Notes under the pieces: generated by a model
Told to the model about the DNA's origin: nothing
The model's input: the letters and a program-made list of their open reading frames with translations, nothing else
Database searches by the model: none
Translations under genes and position numbers: made by a program
Assembly: GCA_963828215.1 (NCBI GenBank)
Contig: CAWHFO010000068.1
Span: 1-64,000 of the forward strand
From: CAVTJL01 sp963828215
GTDB lineage: Bacteria > Pseudomonadota > Alphaproteobacteria > Geminicoccales > Geminicoccaceae
DNA length: 64,000 nt
Direction of reading: 5' to 3'
Part shown: positions 28,195-38,725 of the stretch, piece by piece
Layout: every line of letters starts with the position of its first letter
How positions within the stretch are numbered: the stretch's first letter is position 1

Positions 28195-29040
28195 TCAGAC
28201 CATGCCCTTGCCGGCGTCGGAGCCGAGGCGGGCCTTGCGGGCGGCGAGCCAGCGCACGAGGCCCAGCGCCGTGCCGATGACGACGAGGGAGAAGGCGGTG
28301 GTGAGGGTGCCCAGCGCGTAGATCACGGGTGTCGTGGCGTTGGTCTGCATGGCCTGCAGCTCGAGCGGCAGGGTGTTGAGGGCGCCCATCGACTGCGAGC
28401 TGCGGGCGAGCTCGTCGTAGGAGAGGGTGAAGCCGAAGAGGGCGACGCCGATCAGGGCCGGGGCGATGATCGGCAGGATGACGTAGAGGACGGTCTGGAG
28501 GCCCGAGGCGCCGAGGTCGCGCGCCGCCTCGTCGAGCCGCTTGTCGAAGCGGTTGAAGACCGAGAGCATGATCAGGAGGCCGAAGGGCAGGGTCCAGGTG
28601 AGGTGGGCGCCGAAGCCCGAGCTGTACCAGGCGCGCGGCAGGCCCAGGAGCTCGAAGAGGGCGCCGATGCCCAGCGAGACGATGATCGAGGGCATGATGA
28701 GGCTGGCGACGACGATGTAGAAGACGAGGCCGCTGCCGCGGAAGCGGCTGCGGAAGGCGAGGCCGGCGAGAAAGGAAAAAAGCACGGTCGCGAGGCAGAC
28801 GCAGAGGCCCAGCATGAGCGAGCGCTGGAAGCTGCCGTGGATGTCGCCGACCGACTGCGGCTTGAAGACCTCGGCGAACCAGTTGAGCGAGAAGCCCTGG
28901 ATGGGGAACATCAGCCCGCCCTCCGGGCCCTGGAAGGACAGGACGCCGATCGTCAGCGTCGGGCCGTAGAGGAAGAGCACGAAGACCCCGAACAGGCAGG
29001 CCAGGGCCAGGAAGGTGCGGGGGTGCGCCTCGCGCAGCAC
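28195..29040 (-). CDS. ABC transporter permease, PotC-like
   Basis: 281 residues with six predicted membrane helices and the EAA loop 'LDEAARDLGASGLQTV' (about residues 170-185) that contacts the ATPase. It belongs to the spermidine/putrescine-type importer class. It pairs with the PotB-like permease whose stop is 4 bp upstream. Substrate is not evident from the sequence. Confidence 0.9.
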   Translation of the reverse strand: MLREAHPRTFLALACLFGVFVLFLYGPTLTIGVLSFQGPEGGLMFPIQGFSLNWFAEVFKPQSVGDIHGSFQRSLMLGLCVCLATVLFSFLAGLAFRSRFRGSGLVFYIVVASLIMPSIIVSLGIGALFELLGLPRAWYSSGFGAHLTWTLPFGLLIMLSVFNRFDKRLDEAARDLGASGLQTVLYVILPIIAPALIGVALFGFTLSYDELARSSQSMGALNTLPLELQAMQTNATTPVIYALGTLTTAFSLVVIGTALGLVRWLAARKARLGSDAGKGMV

Positions 29041-29044
29041 GGGC

Positions 29045-29983
29045 TCAGAGCTCCTTCCGGATGTCGATGACGCGGGTGAGCGCCACGATCATCAGGATGA
29101 CGGTGACCAGCAGCACCATGGCGGTGGCGGCGGCGGGCGGGAACTGGAGGTCGTTGAGGTCGGTCCAGATGATCTTGCCGACGCTCGCGACCTTGCCGCC
29201 GCCCAGCACGCTCACGGTGACGAAGTCGCCCATCACCATGGTGATGACGAAGATGGAGCCGATCGCGATTCCGGGCTTGGCGAGCGGCATGATCACGTGG
29301 CGGATGACCTGCCACTCGGTGGCGCCGGAATCGACCGCCGCCTCGATCAGCGACTTGTCGATGCGGACCATGGAGTTGAAGATCGGCACGACCATGAAGA
29401 TGGCGTTGAGGTGGACGAAGCCCACGATCACCGAGAAGTCGGAGTAGAGCAGCCATTCCTGCGGCTGGTGGACGATGCCCAGCGTCATCAGGAGGTCGTT
29501 GACGACGCCGTAGCGACCGAGCAGCGGGATCCAGGAGATCATGCGGATGACGTTGGACGTCCAGAAGGGGATGGTGGTGACGAGGAACAATGTCATCAGC
29601 ACGGGCAGCGAGCGGATGTAGAAGGCGAAAAAATAGGCCAGCGCAAAGCCCAGGACGAAGGTGATGGCCCAGACGATGGCGCAGAACTCCATCGTCTTGT
29701 AGAGGGTGATCCAGGTGATGTCGGAGGTGAAGACGTCGACATAGCTCTGGATCGTGAAGGTCGGGATGATGACCTGATAGGTCTCGTAGTCGAAGAAGCT
29801 GACGGCGACGACGAGCCCCATCGGCACGATGAAGAAGGCGAGGAAGACGAGGGCCAGCGGCGAGATCAGGAGATAGGGCGCCCAGCCGCCCCCACGCCGC
29901 CTGGCGCGGCTCCGACCGCGCGGGACGGCGCCCGCGCGGTCGGCGACCTCCACATCGGCCGTCGGGCTGAGCCGGGCGCTCAC
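29045..29983 (-). CDS. ABC transporter permease, PotB-like
   Basis: 312 residues. A basic N-terminus is followed by six hydrophobic helices ('YLLISPLALVFLAFFIVPMG' is the first) and the EAA loop 'IEAAVDSGATEWQVI'. The GTG at 29983 is chosen as start because the preceding in-frame codons belong to another frame of the binding-protein gene. It lies 4 bp from the repaired stop of that gene. With the PotC-like partner it forms the membrane channel. Confidence 0.88.
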   Translation of the reverse strand: MSARLSPTADVEVADRAGAVPRGRSRARRRGGGWAPYLLISPLALVFLAFFIVPMGLVVAVSFFDYETYQVIIPTFTIQSYVDVFTSDITWITLYKTMEFCAIVWAITFVLGFALAYFFAFYIRSLPVLMTLFLVTTIPFWTSNVIRMISWIPLLGRYGVVNDLLMTLGIVHQPQEWLLYSDFSVIVGFVHLNAIFMVVPIFNSMVRIDKSLIEAAVDSGATEWQVIRHVIMPLAKPGIAIGSIFVITMVMGDFVTVSVLGGGKVASVGKIIWTDLNDLQFPPAAATAMVLLVTVILMIVALTRVIDIRKEL

Positions 29984-29987
29984 GCGA

Positions 29988-31287
29988 TCAGGCCGAGACG
30001 AACTCGTTCCACTTGCGGACCATGTACTTGTCCTCGTCCATGACGGCGTTCCAGCAGGCGATGTGGCCCATGCGCTCGAGGAACGAGCCGCCGTCGCGGG
30101 TCTCGCCCGCCTTGGCGATGACCTCGCCGGTCGGGCTCTTGATCGGGTCGCGTGGAGGCCTTGCCCTCCATCCAGTAGCCCCACTCGTTGGCCGTCATGT
30201 CCTTCTTCGCCGTCTCGAGCACGGCGGTGTAGTAGCCCTGACGGTTGAGGAAGGCGCCGGCCCAGCCGGAGAGGTACCAGTTGATGAACTCGTAGGCGGC
30301 GTCCAGCTCCTTGCCCTTGAGATGGGCGGGGATGGCGAGGCCGGAGGCCCAGGCCCGATAGCCCTCCTTCAGGGGCTGGAAGGTGCAGGCGATGCCCTCC
30401 TGACGCACCTTGGTCACCGCCGGCGACCACATGGACTGGATGACGACCTCGCCCGAGGACATCAGGTTGACGCTCTCGTTGAAGTCCTTCCACAGCGCCC
30501 GGAACTGCCCCGCCTTCTTGGCCTCGATCAGGACGGCGATCGTCTTGTCGATCTCCGCCTTGGACATGTTGCCCTTGTCCTTGTACTTGATCAGGCCCTT
30601 GGACTCGCAGGCCATCGCCGCATCCATGATGCCGATCGACGGCACATTGAGGATCGCGGCGCTGCCCTTGAACTCGGGGTTCAGCAGCTCGTACCAATGC
30701 TCGATCGGGCGCTTGATCAGGTCCGGCCGGATGCCCAGCGTGTCGGCATTGTAGACGGTCGGGATGAGGGTGGCGTACTCGGTGGTCTCCTTCGCCAGCT
30801 TCTTGCTGGTCACGCCCTCCATGTACTGGACGGTGAAGGGAGCGGTCCCCTGGGTCGAGACCTTGGTCCCGTCGGGGAGCTTGCCCTTGGTGAAGATCGG
30901 GACGATCTGGTCGTAGAGTGCCACCTTCTTCGTCTCGATGCCGTGAACCGTGCCCGCCGGGACGATCTTCTTGATCATCCAGTACTCGGCATCGAGCATG
31001 TCGAAGCTGGTCGGCTGGGTGATCGCCCGCTTGACGACGTCGTCGGAGGTCAGCGTCGTGTACTGGATCGTGATGCCGGTATCCGCCTTGACCTGGTCGG
31101 CGATCTCCTTGAACGCGTTGACGCCGGTGCCGGCGTAGCGGAGCGTGATCGGATCGCCGGCATGGACGAACGGTGCCGGGAAGCTGCTCAACGCCACGCC
31201 GCCCGCGGCCAGCGCCGTGCCGCGCAGCAGGTCGCGACGCGAGAGGCCGCCGGTGCGATCGATCAGGCGGTAGCGGGTGTCGGTCAT
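29988..31287 (-). CDS. ABC transporter substrate-binding protein, PotD-like (single-base frameshift near its 3' end)
   Basis: About 432 residues after repair. A twin-arginine signal ('LSRRDLLRGTALAAGG', cleavage after 'FVHA') points to folded export to the periplasm. The mature part 'ITLRYAGTGVNAFKEIADQV' and 'INWYLSGWAGAFLNRQGYYT' match polyamine-type binding proteins. After 'YWMEGKAS' near 30150 one extra base shifts the frame. Removing it gives 'RDPIKSPTGEVIAKAGETRD' and a natural end 'VRKWNEFVSA' at 29988. Confidence 0.87.
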
Positions 31288-31327
31288 TCTGGGGTCTCCC
31301 GTCGGTTCTCTGGGGGCTTTGGGGGGC

Positions 31328-32326
<999 letters not shown>

Positions 32327-32431
32327 CCCGAACCCTCGCGACCTAGGCCCGAGGTGGGGAGCAAGTCTGATGCCAGGAGGCGACCCCGCGGCACCCGACC
32401 GAAGCCGTGGGCCCGACGAGGCACTCCCTGC

Positions 32432-34477
32432 CTAGGAAATGGGCAGGCTGCTCATCGCGAGGGCTCGCGACCGCAGCCCGGCCAGCTCCGCCGCGGCGAC
32501 CGGCGGACCCAGCAGGAGCCCCTGCCCCTGATCGCAGCCCAGCTCGCGCAGCGCCGCCAGCTGATCGTCGCGCTCGATGCCGACCCCGACGACCTGATGG
32601 CCGCAGGTGCGCGCCAGCGCTACCGCGGCCGCGACGACGGCCCGATCGCTCGCGCCCGTCGACACGGCGGCGACGAGCCGGCGATCGATCTTGACGATGT
32701 CGACCGGCAGGCCGGCGAGCCGGGCCAGGGGCAGATCGCCCGTGCCGAGCCGGTCGAGGGCGATCCGCACGCCCTGGCGGCGGATGGCCTCCAGCGCGGC
32801 CCCGACGGCCTCGGCGTGCTGATCGGCCCAGGTGGCCTCGGCGACCTCGAGCTCGAGACGCCGGCCGGCCAAGCCGGTCCCGGTGAGAATGCGCTCCAGC
32901 AGCTCCGGAAAGCCCGGCTCCCTGAGCTCGGCGTCGGACAGGTTGACGGCGAGCTGCAGATCCTGCGCGCCCTGGCCGACCTCCACGAGGTCCCGGCAAG
33001 CGCGCTCGAGCGCCCAGGCACCAATCGGGCGGATGAGGCCGCTCGCCTCGGCGGCGTCGATGAAGGCCTCGGCCGGGAGCTGGCCGCGCTCGGGATGGTT
33101 CCACCGCAGCAGCGCCTCCACGCCCGGCATGCCGCCGCCGTCGAGCCGCAGCCGCGGCTGGTAGACGAGGGTGAACTGCTCCGCGTCGAGCCCCGTCCGC
33201 AGCTCCTGCTCCAGGCGACGGCGATCGCTCGTGGCCCGGTCGAGGCGGCTGTCGTAGAAGGTGACGCCGCCGCTGCGGCGGCGCTTCACCGCGTAGAGGG
33301 CGATATCGGCGCGTTTGAGCAGCTCGGCCGGGCTCGGCCCGTCGACGGGAAAGAGGGCGACGCCGATGCTGACGCGGACCGCCGTCTCGCCCGCCTCCAG
33401 ACGCACGGGCAGGCTGGCCTGGGCATGCAGCTTGCGGGCGAGGACGAGGGCGCCTTCCGGCTCGTCGAGGCCGACCTGGACGACGGCGAACTCGTCGCCG
33501 CCCATGCGCGCCACCGTGTCCGTCTCGCGCAGCGCGTCGCGCAGGCGGTGGGCCACCGCCCGCAGCACCGTGTCGCCCGCCGGATGACCGAAGTGGTCGT
33601 TGATGCTCTTGAAATCGTCCAGATCGAGCATCATCACGGCCACGCCCTCGCCCTCCCGCCGGGCGCGGGCCAGCGCCTGGCCGATCCGGTCGACGAGCAG
33701 ACGCCGGTTGGGCAGGCCGGTCAGCGGATCGTGGTCCAGGATGTGACGGATCTGCGCCTCCGAGCGCGCGCGCTCGGCGATCTCCGCCGCCAGCCGGTCG
33801 TTGGCGACCTGAAGCTCGGCCGTCCGCTCCTCCACCCGTCGCTCGAGACCGCGGCTGGCCTCCTGGAGCTGCCCGACCAGGTCGGCGTTCTGGCGGCTGA
33901 GCCTGGCGACGCGGACCAGGCCGCGGCGCTGCTGATAGCCGATCAGGCCGATCGCCAGGCAGAAGACCAAGGTGATGAGGGCCATGAGCTGACGGGCCGA
34001 GCTCGGCTCGAGCATCAGCCTCAGGGCGTAGGGGATGAGCGCCGGGATATAGAACGCATAGAAGGCCGCCGCGTGGGAGGGCAGGGTCAGGACCGCGCCC
34101 GCCACCATCCCGGCCAGGGTGAAGGGCACGATGGCGTTGTACGGCGGGTCGGGCACGAACATCGCCCAGCCGGCGACGCCCCAGAGGCAGCCCGTCGCCA
34201 GCGAGCCCGCGATGAGCCTGGCGCTGAGGCCGGCCAGGATGCCCTGCCGGAGCCGCCGCCGACAGTCCCACCAGCCGACGAGGCGGACCGCCTGGACCAG
34301 GACCATGGCCGAGATCCAGCCCACGATCAGCGCCAGCGGGCGAACCGGCAGGTACATGAGGGCGAAGGCCGTGCCGATGGCGGCATTGACGAGGGCGAGC
34401 ACCGGCTGGCGGGAGACGAGGTCCTCGAGCAGGGCGCGGCGCACGTCGACCGCCTGGGAGCCGGAGCTGCTGGCCAT
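32432..34477 (-). CDS. membrane GGDEF-EAL protein, diguanylate cyclase with degenerate EAL domain
   Basis: 681 residues: five or six hydrophobic helices in the first 180, a coiled-coil linker, a GGDEF domain with intact 'RMGGDEF' (about 324-330) and inhibitory-site 'RETD' just upstream, then an EAL domain from about 440 ('GVEALLRW'). EAL catalytic positions are altered: 'DRLGTG' replaces the metal-binding DDFGTG and 'VVGVGIE' replaces the usual VAEGVE. I expect c-di-GMP synthesis, with the EAL part binding or regulating only. It stands alone, upstream of polysaccharide genes that c-di-GMP commonly controls. Confidence 0.9.
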   Translation of the reverse strand: MASSSGSQAVDVRRALLEDLVSRQPVLALVNAAIGTAFALMYLPVRPLALIVGWISAMVLVQAVRLVGWWDCRRRLRQGILAGLSARLIAGSLATGCLWGVAGWAMFVPDPPYNAIVPFTLAGMVAGAVLTLPSHAAAFYAFYIPALIPYALRLMLEPSSARQLMALITLVFCLAIGLIGYQQRRGLVRVARLSRQNADLVGQLQEASRGLERRVEERTAELQVANDRLAAEIAERARSEAQIRHILDHDPLTGLPNRRLLVDRIGQALARARREGEGVAVMMLDLDDFKSINDHFGHPAGDTVLRAVAHRLRDALRETDTVARMGGDEFAVVQVGLDEPEGALVLARKLHAQASLPVRLEAGETAVRVSIGVALFPVDGPSPAELLKRADIALYAVKRRRSGGVTFYDSRLDRATSDRRRLEQELRTGLDAEQFTLVYQPRLRLDGGGMPGVEALLRWNHPERGQLPAEAFIDAAEASGLIRPIGAWALERACRDLVEVGQGAQDLQLAVNLSDAELREPGFPELLERILTGTGLAGRRLELEVAEATWADQHAEAVGAALEAIRRQGVRIALDRLGTGDLPLARLAGLPVDIVKIDRRLVAAVSTGASDRAVVAAAVALARTCGHQVVGVGIERDDQLAALRELGCDQGQGLLLGPPVAAAELAGLRSRALAMSSLPIS

Positions 34478-34613
34478 TCGCCGACCGGTGGTCGCCCGTG
34501 ACGCCCCTCACTCGCGGGGACGCACCATGCGCCCCGAACGCGAACAGCGACGCCTCGTCTAGTGCATTACGTTAATATCGCCAGTCGGACAAGGGCACTT
34601 TCTCGATGCCGGG

Positions 34614-35546
34614 TCAGGCGGCGATGGCGAGCCCGCCATAGCGCTGCCGATCGAGCGGCGGCACGCGCGCCATGACCTCGAGCGCGTCGTGGCGGATATG
34701 GTCGCTCCTCATCTCGGCCTCGATCATCGCCCGGCTGACCACGCCATGGTCCATCGCGTCCTTGAGGAGGCCGAAGAACAGGGCCTCCTGGTTGGGGTCG
34801 GGATGCGGCATGTAGGTGCCGGCACGACCATAGTCGCCGAGGAGCTGGCGACGTGCCCGCTGCACCCAGCCGCGCGGCGGAAACCAGCGGAACTTGTCGG
34901 CCTCGACGAAGTCGACGGGGAGCCCCGTCTTCCAGGGCTGCGTATGGCGCTTCGTGTTGTGGATGAGCCTCGTACGCTCGTCCAGATGGTCGAAGTCGTT
35001 CCACTCCGGCTCGAACACGCCGATGCTGTCCGGCGGCTCGGTCTTGAGCTCGATCCAGTCCACATAGTCCAGCTCGAAGCGGAACAGGCTGTCGAACTGC
35101 TCCTCGCACTTCCAGTGCCCGAGCCTGGCGCAGTCGAGCAGCATGCAGGAGGTGGCGTAGCCGTCCTCGGGCCGCGTCTTGCCCTGCTTCTGACGGCACA
35201 TGACGGCCTTGCCGCGCATGTCGCGGGTCAGGAGCTCGTGGATGTCGCCCACCGCGAAGATGTCGGGATCGACGATCACGGCCCGGCCCTCGTAGCCCAT
35301 CAGCTCGGGCGGCATGAAGCGGAGCGGCGTGAAGGACTGGAGATCGTCCATCGTCCACGGGCGCTTGAGGCCGCCGCGCAGGAAGAGCCGACCCTCCTTG
35401 GCGGCGAGGAAGGGGTGGTCCCGGACGTGGACGATCCGGATGTCGAGCTCGTCGGCATGCCGGCTGGCGCGCCGCATCGAGTGGGCCGAAACGAGCGCGC
35501 CCAGATACTGGCGTTCATTGGTGTGGATGAAGACCCCGAGTTTCAC
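34614..35546 (-). CDS. glycosyltransferase-like protein (GT8-like fold)
   Basis: 310 residues. N-terminal 'MKLGVFIHTNERQYLGALVS' and the acidic 'VIVDPDIFAVGDIHEL' with a D-x-D resemble nucleotide-sugar glycosyltransferases of the GT-A class. Late motifs include 'RLIHNTKRHTQPWK', where GT8 enzymes place a His that binds metal. It sits beside a sulfotransferase in the same direction, suggesting surface glycan assembly. Donor and acceptor are unknown. Confidence 0.65.
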   Translation of the reverse strand: MKLGVFIHTNERQYLGALVSAHSMRRASRHADELDIRIVHVRDHPFLAAKEGRLFLRGGLKRPWTMDDLQSFTPLRFMPPELMGYEGRAVIVDPDIFAVGDIHELLTRDMRGKAVMCRQKQGKTRPEDGYATSCMLLDCARLGHWKCEEQFDSLFRFELDYVDWIELKTEPPDSIGVFEPEWNDFDHLDERTRLIHNTKRHTQPWKTGLPVDFVEADKFRWFPPRGWVQRARRQLLGDYGRAGTYMPHPDPNQEALFFGLLKDAMDHGVVSRAMIEAEMRSDHIRHDALEVMARVPPLDRQRYGGLAIAA

Positions 35547-35621
35547 TATGGGCGACTCCTCGAAGGCGATGCAAGCTCTCGGCTGTTGATACCAGATGCG
35601 GTCCTTCTGGCCAAGCCATGG

Positions 35622-36464
35622 TCAGGAGGCGTCGGGCAGGGCGTAGCCGTTGCCGGCGAGATCGAGGCCGAAGGTCCGGGCGAGCTCGGCATTGTCGTCC
35701 GCGCAGAGCTCCCGGATGTGCAGGCGGATGGTCTCCGGCACCTCGACCCGCGCCGGAGCGCCGCGTCGCAGCGCCTCGCTCCTGGACCAGTCGCGCACCA
35801 GCTTGCGCGGCAGCAGATGACCCACCCGGCGCCAGAAGAGAAGGTGGCGCTGCGACATCGCGGCGTTCTCGCGCTTGCCCGCCATGAGGCGGTGGAAGGT
35901 GTCGCCGTCGACGCCCAGGATCTCGGCGAAGGACCGCGCATAGGCCTCGGGGTCGCGGCGCAGCTGCTCGAACAGCAGCACGTGGACGCGATCGTGGCCG
36001 AAGAGATTGCCGTAGTGCTTGATCATCCGGCCGTAGCGGAGGTCGTCGATGATCGTCCGGTGCGGCTCGCGGCCGCCCACCCAGTACCATTCCTCGAAGG
36101 GCACATAGGCCTTGCGCTTGATGAGGGTCTTGAGCTTGGTGAGATACCAGGAGACGACGAGATCCTCCTGGCGGCGGATCGTGAAGACGATGCGGGCGTC
36201 CGGGAAGAGGGCCTTCAGGCGCTCGGCAACCATGCCCTTGTCCTTGGATTCGTGCAGGGCGAAGTTCTCGTAGGACAGGAGCGGGGTCAGCGACGGATCG
36301 CCCTGCTCGATGGCGGAGGCCAGGACCCGCCGGAGCCGGTCCGGCTCATAGTCGATCGAATCCGCCTGGCATATATGGCGGAGCGCCCACTCGAGCTCGG
36401 GCGTCGGCGCGGGCAGCCCCAGGAAGTGGATGCCAGGATGGCGGCGGAAGACATGCTTCTGCAT
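35622..36464 (-). CDS. sulfotransferase-family protein lacking its N-terminal P-loop
   Basis: 280 residues of the PAPS-dependent sulfotransferase fold. The 3'-phosphate-binding region is 'ARIVFTIRRQEDLVVSWYLT' and helices follow to 'RTFGLDLAGNGYALPD'. Relatives begin with a P-loop of the type S-G-T-T-W-L just before 'QKHVFRRHPGIHFLG', but here 'MQKHVFRRHPGIHF' is preceded in frame by six Arg and a stop. Either the 5' end was lost or a frameshift hides it. Without the P-loop PAPS binding would fail. Confidence 0.7.
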   Translation of the reverse strand: MQKHVFRRHPGIHFLGLPAPTPELEWALRHICQADSIDYEPDRLRRVLASAIEQGDPSLTPLLSYENFALHESKDKGMVAERLKALFPDARIVFTIRRQEDLVVSWYLTKLKTLIKRKAYVPFEEWYWVGGREPHRTIIDDLRYGRMIKHYGNLFGHDRVHVLLFEQLRRDPEAYARSFAEILGVDGDTFHRLMAGKRENAAMSQRHLLFWRRVGHLLPRKLVRDWSRSEALRRGAPARVEVPETIRLHIRELCADDNAELARTFGLDLAGNGYALPDAS

Positions 36465-37160
36465 GCGTCGACGTCGCCGTCTTCACGAGGCCGGGATGGA
36501 TGACGACGGGGGGCCGGTGTCGCGCTCACGCGATCTCTCCAAGGAAGCTACGGACGACACTAGCCGGGCCCGCGCGAGCACGTCCGGGGGCCGCAGCACA
36601 TCCAGCCTCAAATACGGGCGATCGCCGCTTCGGATGCCCTTGGGCCCCACGACGCTCGCAGAACCCCCGCCGGCATGACCCTGAGCCTGTTCCAGTTCAG
36701 GCAGTCGAGCCCGACGCGGATCAGGCTGTCAACCCCGAAATGCCATGGATCTCTCGGCCGAGACGCCGGCGGGGAGCGAAGACGTGAGGCAACCGTCCTC
36801 CGGCCGTGGCTAGCTCCCCCTCAATCTGAAGATGACCGATCTTTCCCGGAGATTGCGGATCGGAAATCGTGGCCCGCTGCCCGTGGCGAGGCGCCGGCCC
36901 GACAGTCATTGACCCGGACCGAAAGGAGCAAACGACCCGAGCACGACACTCGGCCTTGAGATTGAGGCGCAATCACCGTTGGTGACGCCACGTGCGAATA
37001 CTGTTGCCCGACGAAGTACAGGCATGATAGATCGCAGGCTAGCTCTGCAGAGAGGTATGGCGCCCTAGAGCTGAAGGGCCATGTCCGCGACGGGGCTGGA
37101 CCGTGGGTCGGGGCGCCTGCACCTCCCCAGTCGTCGGGAGCGCGGAATGCCGTCGCTGAC
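36465..37160. other. no recognisable gene
   Basis: About 700 bp between divergent genes. I see no conserved coding sequence, RNA gene or repeat. Short open frames on both strands have the Arg/Pro-rich composition of non-coding GC-rich DNA. It presumably includes the promoters of both flanking genes. Confidence 0.6.
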
Positions 37161-37915
37161 ATGGGCTATGGGCCAGCTCTTCTGGAAGGCCCCAAGGAAC
37201 CTTCGCTCTTTCCGGGAGATCCGGAACGAGATACGGGGCTATCATCAAGCCCGCTCATGCCCCTTCTTCTCGGGGCTGGTCTTACCACAAATGAGCATTT
37301 TTTCGGCTTGGCCGTGTCGCGACGGCTGCGGGAGCCCGTGAGCGACCCGCAGGTGGGCCACGACCTCGTTGGCAGGATGGCAGCGGCGGCGGCGGGCGCG
37401 CCGCGCTTCAGCCTATCGCTTTTTCTGGAGCATGTGTGGCTACGGGCGCAACCCGACGTTCGCGGGCTGTGGGCCGGGTCGAGCATCGGCCTGGACGCGC
37501 TCGACTTCGACATTCCGATGACGCCGGCGCATGGCGATCTTCGTATTGGGAATCTCATCGTGGACGAGGGGCGATGCAAGCTCACCGACTGGGCCAACTT
37601 CCGGGAGAGGTCGTCGTTTTTCTTTGATGCCGTGCATTTCTACCATGCCGAGATCTGTGCTCGGCGTGGCATGCGGTGGTACGAGGTGCCGTTGGTCGAG
37701 CTGGCGCGTGACCACCGTATCGATGCGCTCGCGGGACTGAGCGGCTTGACACCCCTTCGCCTGGTTTTGGCACATAGCCTCAATCGCGTCTTTCTCGAGG
37801 TGGCCCAGCTGGGTGGTGCCGCGCGCCTCGGTCCGAAACATCGCCATCGCTATTCCGCGCTGCCATCCTCGCTCTGGCCTGACGTTCGTCGATCCCAAGA
37901 GGCGGGCGGGGCGGC
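37161..37915 (+). CDS. aminoglycoside-phosphotransferase-like kinase, partial or frameshifted
   Basis: The core 'AHGDLRIGNLIVDEGRCKLT', followed by 'DWANF', contains the catalytic Asp, Asn and metal-binding Asp of APH/choline-kinase-type enzymes. Downstream 'FFFDAVHFYHAE' fits the same fold. The usual N-terminal ATP-binding lobe is poorly recognisable (37161-37380), and the frame runs past its natural end into the methyltransferase gene, so indels at either end are likely. Such kinases occur in polysaccharide loci, phosphorylating sugars or choline; substrate unknown. Confidence 0.55.
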
Positions 37916-38689
37916 GTGCCGAGGCGCGCTCGTGCCGAACTCGGGCGTTCGCCCGTCGGTCAGGACCGGCGGAACAAGGAGAGGCACAGCGTCAAGAGTC
38001 TTGCTGAAAAGCGGTTCAAGGGCCCGTTTCGACATCTCTACGACTTCTCGCTGCGGAAGCTCGCCGAAGGCATCGTCACCTACCAGCCGGTGCCGGAGAT
38101 AAGCGAAAGGCTCAAGGCCGGCCGGCGCGACTGCGAGGAGAGGTGGCGGCTGGTGGCCGGTCGCCTCGAGGGCGAGCCCATCAACTCGGTGATCGACCTC
38201 GGATGTGCCGAAGGCTACTTCGTCCGGGAAGCGGCCCGGCTCTTCGGCTGTCCGAGCCTGGGGATCGAGGGCGACCCCCGGCGCTTCCTCATCGCCACCA
38301 ATGCGAGCGTCAAATCCCGAGAGACCCAGACGGGCTATATGTTCTCGGAAATAAGCTCTTCGCTCGTCTCGAAGATGCCGACCTATGACCTGGTCATCTC
38401 CATGTCCCTGATGCACCATATCTTTTATCAGTTCAGCGCCGAGGAGGCCGAGCGCTTGATCCGGGCCATGCATCGGATTTGTGGTCGCTTCCTCGTCTTC
38501 GATATGGGCCACTCCGGCGAGAAGACCTATCAGTGGGCGGCGTTGCTGCCCGATATGGGGGAGCGCCCCGCCGAATGGATCGCCGATTTTCTCGCGAGGG
38601 CGGGCTTCGTCGGGATCGAGCCGCTGGGCGTGATCGCATCGCCGAAAAATCCGGCGGGTCGCACATTGTTCCTTGCCCGCCCCGCCTGA
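37916..38689 (+). CDS. SAM-dependent methyltransferase
   Basis: 257 residues. The SAM-binding motif I is 'VIDLGCAEGYFVREAARLFG' (about residues 88-107), followed by 'LGIEGDPRR' (motif II acidic residue) and 'YDLVISMSLMHHI' (motif IV region). The GTG at 37916 is the only start found in this frame, and the first ~30 residues look non-native, so the true start is uncertain. It follows the APH-like gene and precedes a convergent sulfotransferase in the glycan region. Confidence 0.82.
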   Translation: MPRRARAELGRSPVGQDRRNKERHSVKSLAEKRFKGPFRHLYDFSLRKLAEGIVTYQPVPEISERLKAGRRDCEERWRLVAGRLEGEPINSVIDLGCAEGYFVREAARLFGCPSLGIEGDPRRFLIATNASVKSRETQTGYMFSEISSSLVSKMPTYDLVISMSLMHHIFYQFSAEEAERLIRAMHRICGRFLVFDMGHSGEKTYQWAALLPDMGERPAEWIADFLARAGFVGIEPLGVIASPKNPAGRTLFLARPA

Positions 38690-38725
38690 CCCTCCGAGCG
38701 TCGTCGGGACGGCGGGCGGGACCGC

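Noticed and set aside
27313..29070. A 585-codon Gly/Glu/Asp-rich open frame
   Set aside because: Composition is the shadow of membrane-protein codons on the other strand (racemase and PotC-like permease); no family signal.
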